NCBI GenBank assembly: GCA_036873755.1
Contig: JAVTVY010025034.1
Span: 37,413-101,412 of the forward strand
Source of the DNA: Hanleya hanleyi
Taxonomy: Eukaryota; Mollusca; Polyplacophora; Lepidopleurida; Hanleyidae
Length of the DNA stretch: 64,000 nucleotides
Direction: 5' to 3'
Position 1 is the first letter of the stretch. Every line of letters begins with the position of its first letter. The notes under the pieces were generated by a model, which saw nothing but the letters and a program-made list of their open reading frames with translations, had not been told where the DNA came from and did not search any database. This document shows positions 30,228-40,503 of this stretch, one piece after another. Position numbers and translations under genes: made by a program.

Positions 30228-30335
30228 AGAATCTTATAGGATTTTTCAGAATCTTATAGGATTTTTTAGAATCTTATAAGATTTCGAATAATCTTATAGA
30301 ATTTTTCAGAATCTTATAGGATCCTATAAGAATTT
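30228..30335. repeat. AGAATCTTATAGGATTTT minisatellite
   Basis: About five tandem copies of a 20-bp unit, cagaatcttataggattttt, in the right arm only. A local expansion after the arms separated, or lost from the left. Confidence 0.7.
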
Positions 30336-30629
30336 TTTGTAAGGGGCACTGCCCCAAAATGACCACTTCACTTATTACAACCAACTGCGCATGCGCAAAT
30401 TGACGCGACTTGCACTTAAAACCACGCCATTCTGAGTCTACCCCACACAAGCTTCACTTTGATACCTCCCATGACCCATAGCGGTCCATCTTTACCCCAA
30501 ACACATCCCCATATACTTCCCAAAATGCCTGCTTTCTATACTAGTCAGTCAGTCGGATGCTCCTCCACGAGAGCTTCAAAATAAGACCTCATACGACACC
30601 ATAGGATCATTAGGGGCTCACCTAAACCC

Positions 30630-30905
30630 CAAAACGTCCACCCAGTATGGACCTATACCCCCATACTGGCCATAGCCCATATAGCCAGTATGGAACTATA
30701 TGGGGCTATATACATACCTACCTCGTACTTTTCGCAAAATTTCACCGCTTCGCTCAGGGACCCTTCTCATCATGTTCTAAATGACAAGACGAGAAAAACG
30801 AGACCAAACAACCCATAGTAAAGCCCACAAAAAAAATTGACCACCCCACCCCCTATATAGCCAGTATGGAGCTATACCCATACAGGCATTTCCCTGTATA
30901 TTGTA
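30630..30905. repeat. About 175-bp tandem array, right arm
   Basis: Inverse counterpart of 19,441-20,000 but with fewer units (gccagtatggagctatac occurs about twice). Confidence 0.65.
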
Positions 30906-31062
30906 CTAGTTCGTACTCCGCATTTTATTTATTTATTTTTTATTTTCTGTGAAAACACCCGATTGACTGGATAGGCAGGCCCCGATAAGCCTGGGGACCA
31001 ATATTACCCCCATGGGATAGGATTGATAGGAGTTTTAGGGTAAAGTCCGTGTTCCATTTTTT

Positions 31063-32198
31063 CAGGGTTCGTACACAATGGAGGCCCCAGTTTTCAAAGT
31101 CTTTTCAAGGTAATAATTCCTGTTTTCAAGGTATACACTTTTTATGTAATAAAGGAATACAGGCAAATTTTTTGTTTTCTTACCTGTTTTCACTTTTACT
31201 AATGACTTGCTGAGATATTATTGTTCATACTTAACATTGTCATGCACTGACGATACGCTGCCTATTAAATTTCAAATATGACACTTATGTTAAAGATGTG
31301 TGATAGTCTGATGTTTCTGTCACATTAAAATGTTCGTGATGTCTTGTGGATAGCCTATTTATTCACACACCGTCACCCATGTGGCGTTCTCTGAGCCTTG
31401 CAGTCCGTAATTGGGCTACTGGTCCTCGTGATCCGTCTTAAATTTCCATACTGCTGATATGTGTTTTGCCACGCATGTGGGAAGTCAAGGCTGACTCGCC
31501 CATTTTGCCGACGTCAAAATCTTTCTTACACACACCAAACCCAGCTTTGCGTTTATCTGCATGCTGGCAAAGCCAGTCCTTATACTTGTCATCCTTTAGC
31601 CAATTTGTATTGAAAAGGCACACCATTTCCACAATCTCTATTTAGCAGATGATGTTCAATGTCAAAAACGAAACAATTTTCAAAAGCCGCCAAAAACCAC
31701 TTCGTTCTGCTGGACCTGTCGGAAACCCGAAAAATATTCATTCGGCATGAAAACTCAATGGAAATCTGAGGGTTCGCGATGTAGCGGGCCCACGTGGTCA
31801 GGTGACATTATACATATTCAGTGCGCAGATGCGGTGACCGAGATTCATACAGTCATACCCGCCGCTCACTTACGAGAGCATACATCAAGTGAGGTTTCTG
31901 ATTTCCAAGGAGAACCTGTATACCGTGGATAGTCTCCCTTTACACAGCGTGACAACCATTTGTGAAAATAATCATACGGTCATAATCGGGGCTTATTTTT
32001 GCTAACGGATGACAAAGGACGATACAACATTCATTCAACTTTACACAATTGACAACAACATGCTAAGAATTCCCGTTTTCAAGGCCTTTTCAAGGTACAT
32101 GGCCCGATTTCCCATTTTTCAAGGCATTTCAAGGCCTTGAATTTTAAATTGTCATTTTCAAGGCAATTCAAGATTTTCAAGGTAGTGTGCGAACCATG
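31063..32198. mobile_element. TIR DNA transposon inserted in right arm
   Basis: A 1,136-bp insertion. The left arm has the uninterrupted site (ccattttttatatctg in inverse at about 19,241-19,256), while here TTTTTT flanks both ends. Termini are CAGGGTTCGTACAC and, inverse, CATGGTTCGCACAC. Subterminal regions carry many copies of ttttcaagg on both sides, probably transposase-binding repeats. A minus-strand frame (31,438-31,632) looks like a BED-type zinc finger (KDWLCQ..., GVCKKDF, LTSHMRGKTH), as found at the N-terminus of hAT-family transposases. No transposase core, so a non-autonomous derivative. Confidence 0.78.
31438..31632 (-). pseudogene. BED-like zinc-finger fragment of a transposase
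   Basis: 64 codons. W and C/H positions fit a BED finger: YKDWLCQHADKRKAGFGVC, then CKKDFDVGKMGESALTSHM and RGKTH. BED fingers bind transposon ends. The rest of the transposase is missing. Confidence 0.55.
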
Positions 32199-32739
32199 TT
32201 TTTTATATCTGGAGACATTTTACATGCACCCTCTAGAGGGCAGCACCATCGATGCCACAGGGGAATCCCCTTTCTGTTTGTTTATTTTTTGCGGAGATAT
32301 ACTGGACAATAAACGCTCGCCCCACGGAATGCTAGACTCGTCCTAATAACATCGTCCAACACCTACAGATTCTGTTTATTACTATAAGTCTTCCTTCCCA
32401 TGGTTTCATGTATTTTTTTCGACCCTCCCAGCTTTAAAGTCACACCCGATGGACAACCTGTAACCATCTCGGTAAGACTGACCCTGGGATCGTGTGTATC
32501 CATTTTCAGCCTACTTTCGGCAACTGCAAGAGGGAATTTCCAGAAATCAAAACCACGTGACTTCGTCAGCCAATCAGCTAAATTCTACCGACGTAACCCA
32601 ACGTAACTCGCCATTTTCGAGTCATCATGTGATGAACTACTTGTTCAAAATTTCAGATCCACCACACCTCTTGGATGATAAAAAAATGTATATATTTTGT
32701 AAGCCCAAGCAATATCTGTTTCAGGAGTGGTATAAAAAC

Positions 32740-32853
32740 CTGTAATTTATCAGATTTCTCGAGTCTGTTCTCCGCCGGATGAAGGTCGAATAGAATCCGG
32801 TAAAGCACCGGATATCGCTCCGTGATAATGGAGACACACGATTCGCAAGCCAT
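32740..32853 (-). CDS. Possible first coding exon, unidentified gene
   Basis: ATG at 32,853 in strong context (aagATGG) opens exactly 38 codons, MACESCVSIITERYPVLY... to ...EKSDKLQ, ending at a donor TTACAG|GTTTTT. A TATA-like TATATAAAACC lies about 120 bp upstream (about 32,970). An alternative upstream ATG in another frame exists at about 32,937. The gene would continue into the palindrome on the minus strand, where I find no further exon. I do not recognise the protein. Confidence 0.27.
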
Positions 32854-33016
32854 CTTATGGATGGCGAAGTGTACGCAAATGACCCAATGGAGTCAAGGAG
32901 CTCTCTCATGTTGGAGGTAGGTTTTGGTCTCTTGAGAAACAACGCCATCTGTCGCCACCAAGAGGTTTTATATACTATACTCAGAGGCACAAGTCTTCTA
33001 TACTTAGCCTCTTATC

Positions 33017-33118
33017 TAGATAGAGAAAACCATCTGGAAATTGATGTGATATTTAACAGTAATTAAGACAGTCAGATATCACATCAATTCATAGATGGTT
33101 TTCTTCATCTATCTCTAA
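33017..33118. repeat. Hairpin with about 38-bp arms
   Basis: gatagagaaaaccatct...attgatgtgatat at 33,018-33,055 pairs with atatcacatcaatt...agatggttttc.tc.atctatc at 33,078-33,117. The loop is about 22 bp. Probably a tiny MITE remnant. Confidence 0.65.
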
Positions 33119-33429
33119 CTCGACATGTCCAAGGTATAAAGAACATTCTCGCCACACTTCTTAAACTTAAGGTCAAGTTCTGTTCAACCCTAGATCGATT
33201 GCTATATTTTAGCAGGGCTGAATTCAACTATTTTCTCATCAGGGAAGTTAACTCATTTGTGCCAACTATAGCATTAGGGGAGACAACATCTGAAATGTCT
33301 TGAATTACTGCAGGTGCTGAATGTGGGCATCTTTGTGCCTGGAATTATAATTCCCACTAAGTTATTCTTAACACAATTCTTGGGTCATGCCGAAAATGCA
33401 TTAGAATCTCACTGTATTCATAGTAATGG

Positions 33430-33545
33430 TTCTGGAGTGAGTGAGTGAATATAATTTAACGTCGCTTTCAACACCATTTCAGCTATATCTCGACGAACCA
33501 AGCACCATCCAGCCAAGTTGTGTTCCTGCTACTTCAAAGGGGTAA
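33430..33545 (+). mobile_element. Possible SINE fragment
   Basis: gagtgagtgagtgaatataatttaacgtcgc... and caacaccatttcagctatat resemble, by my recollection, a SINE family abundant in molluscs (gtgagtgagtgaa, ttttacgc, ttccagctatat). No promoter boxes or tail are visible here. Confidence 0.35.
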
Positions 33546-34295
33546 TGATTGAAGCAGCATGGAACCAGACACCCTCCATCCACCCTATAAAACACTGAGG
33601 ACAGCACAGACACAGACAGGATGCTTACATGGTGCAATAAATACAAGTGACATTACAGTGCTAGACATCACGTTGCTGTTGGTAAATGGTTCTGGATACT
33701 GTGCGAGATGTGAGAAATCTTCAACCCTGCCTTCATTGCCCATTGATATTGTCTGAAGGCAGTGATTCAATGGCTCAGACAGGGAATTAAAAAAGATCAA
33801 TAAAAAGAACTACATGTATAATATAGCAGAACCTGAACTATATAAGAGATACTGATGTCATATTAGTTCACTTTACTGTATACGTATTAATGGATCAAAT
33901 TATTCCCCATTTATGCTGTACATCAAGCGGATTTGGTGCCAATTCTGATTCAGACTGCAGCTCAACTTGAGCAGTACAAATATAACACAAAAATTTACAA
34001 GTTATTATTTTATATAGTCCCAACATGTACAGAATAATGCATATTATTAGTACACTAACATGACTAATATGAAGTAACCTTTTTCACAACTTAATTTAGA
34101 CAAAGAATACATATCACAGCCATGACATAGCCATTAGTTAAAAGTATTTGTTGGTAAAGGTACATGTATCATGATCATGAATACTAAATAATTCTCTTTT
34201 CTTATCAAACCCTCTGCACATGATTGATTTTCCAACATAAAGACGAAATGTGTTTACATCGTATCAATTCACCAAAATTACAATTCAAACATATT

Positions 34296-34380
34296 TTAAC
34301 CCTTTCACAGATCTACCCCTGGTTTTGGCTTTATAGAAGTGTAGATTTTTTGAAAGGGAAAAAATAAGTGAAAGGGTTAA
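34296..34380. mobile_element. 85-bp MITE with TTAA ends
   Basis: TTAACCCTTTCAC at the left and GTGAAAGGGTTAA at the right form 13-bp perfect inverted repeats with TTAA at the outer edge, again the piggyBac-type signature. It lies about 270 bp beyond the 3' end of CDK7. Confidence 0.68.
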
Positions 34381-34645
34381 TTGTTCTCTCTTTCGCTTAT
34401 CATGGTTATTTCAAAGGAATTTGAATGATTGTCTCCCAGCATATCCACAGTCATCTTCATTACATCAAGCCAATTTCTATGTTCTCCCTTCAAACTTCCC
34501 TTGATATTTCAGGATCCCTTCAATGTTCAAAGAACTTATAAATAGACACGAGATGCCACTGTAGGTGGTCAGATATATCAACGCAGGGTTGAAGTGGGAA
34601 CGTAGAAATTGGCATGATGAAATGAAGGTGATACACGGTCTTCAA

Positions 34646-35686
34646 TTAGAAGACTAGTCTCTTGGCTAATGTCCCAGACATTCCCTCCTGCTGTAGTTTT
34701 CTTTTCAGATTTGGTCGTTCAAGCTCACTTTGAGCTTTCAGCACCATTTTGCTGTTCCCGGGACGGGGCAATTCCGGTCCAGGGGTGGGTGCTGGAGGGT
34801 TACTGAAGTAAGGTAAATCCAGTGCTCCTGCTGCAGTACATCGCTCTAATGGATCGAGTCGCAGCAGTTTTGACAACAGTTCAATAAGCTCACCACCACA
34901 GGCAGTGAAAATGTCGGAGAGTGGAGTTCCGGGACAGTGCTTAAACTCAATGTAGTCTGGTAAAGACTTCATATTCGGCCAGTCATCATGTGATGGTGTA
35001 CCCAAAGCCTGAAATATTCGATTTAACTGGTCGAGATCCGTTTCACCGGGTAAGAATGGCACCCGAAGTAGAAGCTCGGCCAAAATACACCCGACTGCCC
35101 ATATGTCAACACCTGTCCCATAATTCCTTGCACCAAACAGGAGTTCTGGAGCTCTGTACCATCTCGTGACAACTTGATGAGTATAGATTCTGTTCGGTGA
35201 ACCGAAGCTTTTAGCCAAACCAAAATCTCCTAGTTTGAGTATGCCTTGTTCATTGATGAGCAGATTGTTAGGCTTCAAGTCTCGGTGTAAGATCCATAAC
35301 TTGTGCAGGTATTCTAGTCCCTGTAAAGTCTGTAGTGTGTAGGATTTTATATGAGACTGTGTTAGTACCACATTCGAATCCTTTATCACTATTTCTAAAT
35401 CAGTTTCCATGAAATCAAACACTAAACTCACATTGGATCTCTGACCGAATACATCCAAGAGACCAATGATATTTGGATGATGTAATTCTTGTAACAGTTT
35501 TATTTCTCGCAGAGCCGTCCTGTTGATTCCATCAGCAGCCTCAACTCTGTTGCCAAGTTTGATTTTTTTCACTGCGACTATATCACCCGTGTTCACATCT
35601 TTGGCTTTGTAAACTGTGGCAAACTGTCCTTCTCCTAAGAATTCTATCTTTTCGTACTGCTTTGACTTGTCCTCTGCTAGAGCCAT
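34646..35686 (-). CDS. CDK7: Cyclin-dependent kinase 7, single-exon gene
   Basis: 346 codons, the same length as the human protein. CDK7 is the kinase of CAK (with cyclin H and MAT1) and of TFIIH, phosphorylating CDK T-loops and the RNA polymerase II CTD in the nucleus. All key elements are present: P-loop [17 protein letters not shown] (catalytic Lys about 40), NRTALREI (cyclin-binding helix as in other CDK7s), [10 protein letters not shown] (catalytic Asp about 136), [13 protein letters not shown] and [15 protein letters not shown] with both activating phosphosites (Ser about 163, Thr about 169), and a C-terminus ending AKRLVF. The frame has no intron and no damage. Most animal CDK7 genes have many introns, so this is either a naturally intron-poor gene or a functional retrocopy. 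No poly(A) tract or target duplication is evident. The ATG at 35,686 is chosen because it aligns with the family start MAL. Confidence 0.95.
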   Translation of the reverse strand: MALAEDKSKQYEKIEFLGEGQFATVYKAKDVNTGDIVAVKKIKLGNRVEAADGINRTALREIKLLQELHHPNIIGLLDVFGQRSNVSLVFDFMETDLEIVIKDSNVVLTQSHIKSYTLQTLQGLEYLHKLWILHRDLKPNNLLINEQGILKLGDFGLAKSFGSPNRIYTHQVVTRWYRAPELLFGARNYGTGVDIWAVGCILAELLLRVPFLPGETDLDQLNRIFQALGTPSHDDWPNMKSLPDYIEFKHCPGTPLSDIFTACGGELIELLSKLLRLDPLERCTAAGALDLPYFSNPPAPTPGPELPRPGNSKMVLKAQSELERPNLKRKLQQEGMSGTLAKRLVF

Positions 35687-36789
35687 ACTGGTTGGTTGGC
35701 TCGTGTATTTTTCATGAATACAACTATCACAAGCAGTACATGGTCATTTGGCACGTTGATTTGTTTGTGAACTGCATCGTGCACAATTTTAAGCGAGGTG
35801 GCGCTGCTATTAAGCAGAGTTCCTTCTATCCAAAATATCCGAGGAACTTCTGTCGGCTGAAAATGAAAACAGGTGGGACCCTTTTCCAAAAAGGAACTCA
35901 AAACTGAAACGCCCATTCCGCGGGGGAAAAAACAAAAACAAAAAACAGAAAATATTTGAATACGTCGGAAAAGTTAATTAACTGATAACTCTGCCGATAT
36001 CTACTAGTATCCGATTTTGATTCTGTTAGTATTACACCTGAATATCCGTTTCAGAAATATTTAGTTTGACAAACATGAATTTCCTTTCAATTCTTGCCGA
36101 ATTTTCATATAGTTTTTTAAAAAAATATTTATGTCTTCATGATCCCATAATGCTCGAGATGAAAAATATGTTTTTAGATTTGCATTTAATGGATGCATTT
36201 TCGAGGGAAGTGAACAAAACATGGTTTGAATAATTACCACAAAGTACCGGTACCACAAAATGTGACTAATAACCACAAAGTATCACTGGCGATGATTAAA
36301 CACCACTAAACACCATCAATAACATTGTTTGGTAAATCAAGTACCAAAATTATTAGATTTTAGGCGTGTTTTTATTTTTTATTGATTTATTTTTTTTTGC
36401 CAGAAAACAAACTATTTCCTTTCATTTCCGTCAATACACAGCTTTGGGTCTACCAAAAATAGGTTTTTAAGCGCGCAAACAATATTATAACAACATAGGA
36501 CAATATTAATTTACATAATTGTGTGTAATCTTGAGCGAAATAAACCTGTCCTCCCCCAAAAAGCACTCAATGATGACCATAAAGTGACTAATTACCACAA
36601 AGTGTGACTAATTACCACAAAATTATCACAAAGTACCACATAGTGACCACTGGTGATGTTCTAAACACCACTAAGCACCATAAATAAAAATGTTTTCTTT
36701 GGAGTAGGGCTCTGGTTCTGTGTGACGACAGATGAGTTATGAGAGGCAATACCCTGTGTCATAAGCTTGTACCAACATTGAAGAAGAAA
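35687..36789. other. CDK7 upstream region and AT-rich spacer
   Basis: Would hold the CDK7 promoter and 5' UTR. I see no TATA box close to the ATG. At 36,215-36,330 and 36,585-36,690 there is a direct repeat with attaccacaaagt, ggtgatg and aaacaccactaa.caccat.aata, about 350 bp apart; these may be ends of a small repeat element. Confidence 0.4.
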
Positions 36790-36940
36790 GTGATGGACCC
36801 AAGAACAAAGGCTACATTCCTTCCACAGAATGGATCAACAACAACTGTGAGTCAATAAATCACATCAACAAGTTTGCGACCGGTTGGAAAACTCATCTAA
36901 CGGTTACCTGACCTCATTGAGAAGCTCCTGTCTCACGGCG
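36790..36940 (+). pseudogene. Decayed transposon-type ORF fragment
   Basis: The frame reads GPKNKGYIPSTEWINNNCES then INHINKFATGWKTH, and after a +1 shift LPDLIEKL. I recall the pattern NNxCESxNHxLKxxTxWKxxxLPDLIxKL from uncharacterised mobile-element proteins of invertebrates. Too short to classify. Confidence 0.35.
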
Positions 36941-37140
36941 CCATATGTGGACATACGCCGGACTACTCATGGGAATGAAAATTACGTTATCTGCAAAGAT
37001 TACAGGCACTCTCAGACGGTTTGGCAGGCTAGTAGTATAGAAAGGGCATTTGGCCGCGTATGTGAGTGCACTTTGTGACATCGTGGCGTGACGTGACGAT
37101 GACGTCACAGAGGTCAATTAAGTTCACTATAGTTCCGGCA

Positions 37141-37590
37141 AATTAATGTTGTTGTTGTTGTTCCGGACGTTCCTCCCGTTTCAGACTAGGAGCACTCTCT
37201 TACAGAGGTAGTTAGAGGCTTGCAGTAACCCCGCCGCTTACTAAGGTGCAGGCTGTGCAAGTAACTTATTTACAATGCAGTGACACCTCCTGACTGTACA
37301 CATAGACCCGTCTCTTTTTCTGACCAGGTGTGTGCGATGTGCTATACCGTGAGAGAATTTATATAGCGGTCTCTAATTGACAGTGGGTACTATTAACTTT
37401 CCCAGATGCCACCGCTGGCGAGTCATTAGCGTAGCAACCATTATCGCCCTCAGTTCCTATTACCCTGGACACTGATCAGTCCAGTAGTACAGTACCCGGT
37501 CACCCATCCAAGTATTGCCCGAGCTTAGCGTTACTTAACTTCGGTGATCTGACGAGAACCGGTGTGTCCAACGCTATGAGCCGTATATAA
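37141..37590 (-). mobile_element. 5S-rRNA-derived SINE
   Basis: Minus strand. The head (37,585-37,484) is a diverged 5S rRNA: tacggctcatagcg, gatcaccgaagttaagtaac (box A region), cttggatgggtgaccgg (box C), with the last part of 5S truncated. A body of about 320 bp follows and ends in a short (CAA)n tail at about 37,145-37,160. 5S internal promoter boxes followed by an unrelated body and a simple tail is the layout of SINE3-class elements. It is absent from the inverse copy at 43.4 kb. Confidence 0.72.
37484..37585 (-). rRNA. 5S rRNA-like sequence (SINE head, not functional)
   Basis: About 100 bp align to the 5S rRNA: the 5' end, box A/intermediate/box C region and the ggatgggtgacc helix are recognisable, but about 13 nt of helix V are missing. 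It should act as a Pol III promoter remnant of the SINE and not as a ribosomal RNA gene. Confidence 0.6.
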
Positions 37591-37845
37591 AGTGACCCCG
37601 AGGATGTATTCCTTCGCGGCATTCATCCGCTGTGAGGCGGTCATGTCTGGGGTGATGCGGTCACTTCCGGGCAGAAGCCTTCGCCGACAAAAAATAGTCC
37701 CATTTCAACGAGACTTCAAATACGCGGCGCGCCACCTGAATCGCCGGGAATGGCCGGTTGTTTGATATTGGTGGTCGATAACTTTATTTAAGGCCGAACA
37801 ACATGTAAACAGTAGCCGGTGTCTATCCGACTGTCCTGCATATGT

Positions 37846-37983
37846 GTGAAAGTTTGTCAGTTACTTGCTGACGGGCGGTGATTCTATCCGGGTACTTTGG
37901 ATTCCTCTACCATCCAAACTGACTGTCACCATATGAGTGAAACAACCTTGAGTGTGACATTTAACCAAATCCCCCCCCCCCCT
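37846..37983 (+). mobile_element. tRNA-type SINE, 5'-truncated copy
   Basis: atgtgtgaaagt.tg.cagttacttgc through caccatatgagtgaaa.aac and tgagtgtgacatt.aac, ending in a poly-C tail. The same sequence forms the 3' part of the full SINE at 56,184-56,347. It is absent from the inverse arm at 43,06x, where ctgtc.....catgcgca is continuous. Confidence 0.7.
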
Positions 37984-38385
37984 CCATGCGCAGGAGCAGG
38001 ATATTTGTGACCCGTGATAGGCTTGAATACACGAGGGTCGATCCGTATAGCCGCGATAAAAATACACGAAAACATTGGGAGTTAGACTTATAGTATGCAG
38101 GATTACCATGTTCTGTTCTGCTCCTCAATTCGGGTGATCTATAAATAGAACTGACATCATGCCCTAACATAGAACAGGGTTTCTCCACTGGGAATCCCCG
38201 TGTCCCGATGAAGAGCGATTACTTCATCGGGGACCAGCAAATTTCAACATGTTGTCTTCCGTGGTATGCATGCATTTGATACATACACCCACAGGTTAGA
38301 TTTTATATAATATAGCATGGTACAATCGCTCGCGAAAGGTAAAAAAACATCCGTGCAGGTCCGTGTTTGTAAGATCGGTATACAT

Positions 38386-38704
38386 CTATAGATGAAAAAC
38401 ACAGGCGCTTGTTGTTGGTCAGTTTTTAATTATAATATTAATATTTATATATGCTCTCCTCCTACTCCATTAATACAAGGTTACGCACATGTTTCCCAGT
38501 CATTGGCATCGCGCGAACAAATTCAGTCCGTATCGGTGGGTCATATGATAGTCGCGTACACTCGACTACCTTTCCCAGTTTTTGGCGGAAAGCTGTGGTC
38601 CGCATGTGCGTCACCTTGTATTAATGAAGTAGGAGGAGAGTATAAATACTAATATCATAATTAGTAACTGACCAAAAACAATCGCCTGTGTGTTTCATCT
38701 ATAT
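38386..38704. mobile_element. About 318-bp MITE with about 105-bp inverted repeats
   Basis: Ends gatgaaa.acacaggcg.ttgtt...ggtcagtt (38,391) and its reverse complement (to 38,700). The arms match over about 105 bp, including ctctcctcctact.cattaatacaagg. No coding sequence. The flanking atctata on both sides may be the target duplication. Confidence 0.72.
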
Positions 38705-38819
38705 GAAAAATGGTGTCCAGAGAAGCAAATTCTCCGATACCCGGATGATATGAAAATTAATATCGTAGCGCCATCTATACACCCTGGACGCCAGGACGAC
38801 AACGACGACGCTCCCCCAA

Positions 38820-40503
38820 GGACTATTAGGTAGGAGTATTGGGGTGGGCATTTTTTTTCTTGTGGATATTACTATGGAGTGTGGCATCTTGTTTCCTCTG
38901 TCTCACCCTGTACAAGACGACGGTTGGGGTCTCGTGGTCATGGGGTGAATTTTGTTGAAAAGTTATGATGACGCATGCGTAGTAAATAGGCACATCGGGG
39001 GTGGGTGTTTTGGGGTCGAGGTGTATTATCCATGGTGCGAATGTGCCGTCGGAGGTGTCAATGTGTAGCACCTGTGGGGGAGCGACCGACTGGACAGGTG
39101 TGGCGTGGAAGGCAGGTTATGGTGCGCATGCGCAGTCGAGGAGTAGTAGCGAAATTGAGTATTTTGGAGATGTGCAGGGCGTATTTGAGAGATTGAGGGG
39201 CTATATCGCCCTAAATAGGGCGTGTAAGGTCTCATATTGAAGCTCTTACGGTGTAGACCACGACTTGATAGATGTCCTTGTCATCAGTGATGTTATTGGT
39301 GACGTCATCAGCAGGAGTAGTAGTGAAAGCGGGCATTTTTGGGGTTCGTGGGGTGTGTGAGTGATTGAGGGACCATGTTTAGTCCGAGTGAGTCGTGTCA
39401 AGTGTCATAGTGAAGCAGTCGTGGAGGAGCGTCAAACAGGACGCGTGGGTCGTGGAAGGAAGGCAATGGCGCGCATGCGCACTCGATGAGTATTAGCGAA
39501 AGTGGGCATTTTGGAGGTGTGCAGGGGCATATTTGAGAGATTGATGGGTTATATCGCATTCAAATAGGGCGTGCATGGTCTCATGTTGAAGCTCTTGCGG
39601 TGTACACCACTAATTTAGGGTTGTCCATGTCATCAGTGGCGCCATCGGTGACGTCATCAGTGACGCCATCGGTGACGTCATCAGTAGGAGTAGTAGCGAA
39701 AGCGGGCATTTTGGGGGTGCGTGGGGGTGTGCTTTCGTGATTGACGGATCATTCTTGATCCGAATGGATCGGGTGAAGTGTCATAGTAAAGCACTCGTGA
39801 AGGAGCGTCAGACAGGACGTGTGGGTCGTGAAAGGAAGGCTATGGCGCGCATGCGCAGTTGAGAAGTATTAGGGAAAGTGGACATTTTGGAGTGTGCAGG
39901 CCCATATTTGGGACATTGAGGGGCTATATTGCATCAAATAGGGCGTGTAGGGTCTCTTATTGAAGATCTTGCGGTGTAGACCTCGACTTGAGGGTTATCC
40001 AAGGCATCAGTGACGTCATTGATGACACCATCAGTAGGAGTAGTAGCGAAAGCGGGCATATTGGGGGTGCGTGGGGAGTGTTTTGAGTGATTGAGAGGCC
40101 ATTCTTCGTCCGAATGGGCCGTGTCAAGCGTCATAGTGAAGCACTCGTGGAGGAGCGTCAGACATGACGGATGGGTCGTGGAAGGAAGGTTATGGCGCGC
40201 ATGCGCAGTCGAGGAGTAGTAGCGAAAGTGGGCATTTTGGAGGTGTGCATTGGCATATTTGAGAGAATAAGGGGCTTTATCGTATCCAAATAGGGCATGT
40301 AGTGTCTGATTGAAGCTCTCGTGGTGTAGACCACGACTTGAGGGTTGTCCATGTCATCTCTGATGTCATTGGTGACGTCATCAGTAGGAGTAGTAGCGAA
40401 TGTGGGCATTTTGGGTGTGCGTGGGAGTGTGTTTGAGTGAGTGAGGAACCATTCTTGGTCCAAACGGATCATGGGAGGTGTCACAGTGAAGCACTCCTGG
40501 CGG
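38820..40503. repeat. Tandem array related to the palindrome ends
   Basis: A 350-375-bp unit repeats about four times; the palindromic gcgcatgcgc is at 39,124, 39,471, 39,847 and 40,197. Each unit has two half-units sharing tagtagcgaa.g.gggcatttt and a cluster of gtgacgtcatca dyads. The first 180 bp (38,820-39,000) match the roughly 175-bp unit of 19.4-20.0 kb. Order and orientation are as in the left arm of the palindrome, so this looks like the end of a related element. The Naiad copy begins exactly at its right edge. Confidence 0.75.

Larger units (their letters stand above)
18996..32453. mobile_element. Giant palindromic element with zinc-finger genes
   Basis: Two arms, 18,996-26,688 and 26,717-32,453, are reverse complements of each other apart from insertions, repeat-number differences and point changes. 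The spacer is only 28 bp (26,689-26,716). Matching landmarks run from the outer ends (tcggtgtgacttt at 19,000; aaagtcacacccga at 32,437) through the tandem arrays, all three gene pairs and the two CA/TG tracts to the centre. Removing the 2.5-kb retroelement (left) and the 1.1-kb DNA transposon (right) leaves arms of about 5.1 and 4.6 kb. I do not recognise a transposase, integrase or polymerase in it. It could be a foldback transposon, a head-to-head dimer of an integrated linear replicon, or an inverted segmental duplication. Confidence 0.85.
32454..34645. other. Between palindrome and CDK7
   Basis: Contains the possible exon at 32.8 kb, the hairpin at 33.0 kb, the SINE-like fragment at 33.4 kb and the TTAA MITE at 34.3 kb. 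Otherwise nothing recognised. The segment directly below 34,646 is the likely 3' UTR of CDK7, but I see no clear polyadenylation signal or poly(A)-type tract in it. Confidence 0.4.
37025..38040. repeat. Inverted repeat II, left arm (with two insertions)
   Basis: Homologous in inverse to 43,022-43,460: tagtatagaaagggcatttg, gcgatgacgtcaca.aggtcaa, gatgcggtcacttccgg, gagacttcaaatacgcg and atatttgtgacccgtgatag all match. This arm is longer because it contains the 5S-derived SINE (37,141-37,590) and a SINE tail (37,846-37,983). Confidence 0.75.

Noticed and set aside
18996..32453. Integrated Polinton/adintovirus-type or other DNA virus
   Set aside because: No polymerase, integrase, packaging ATPase or capsid gene is recognisable. 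Shared promoters and symmetrical ends are suggestive but not enough.
37484..37585. Functional 5S rRNA gene
   Set aside because: The 3' part of 5S is missing and the sequence continues into a SINE body without a T-run terminator.
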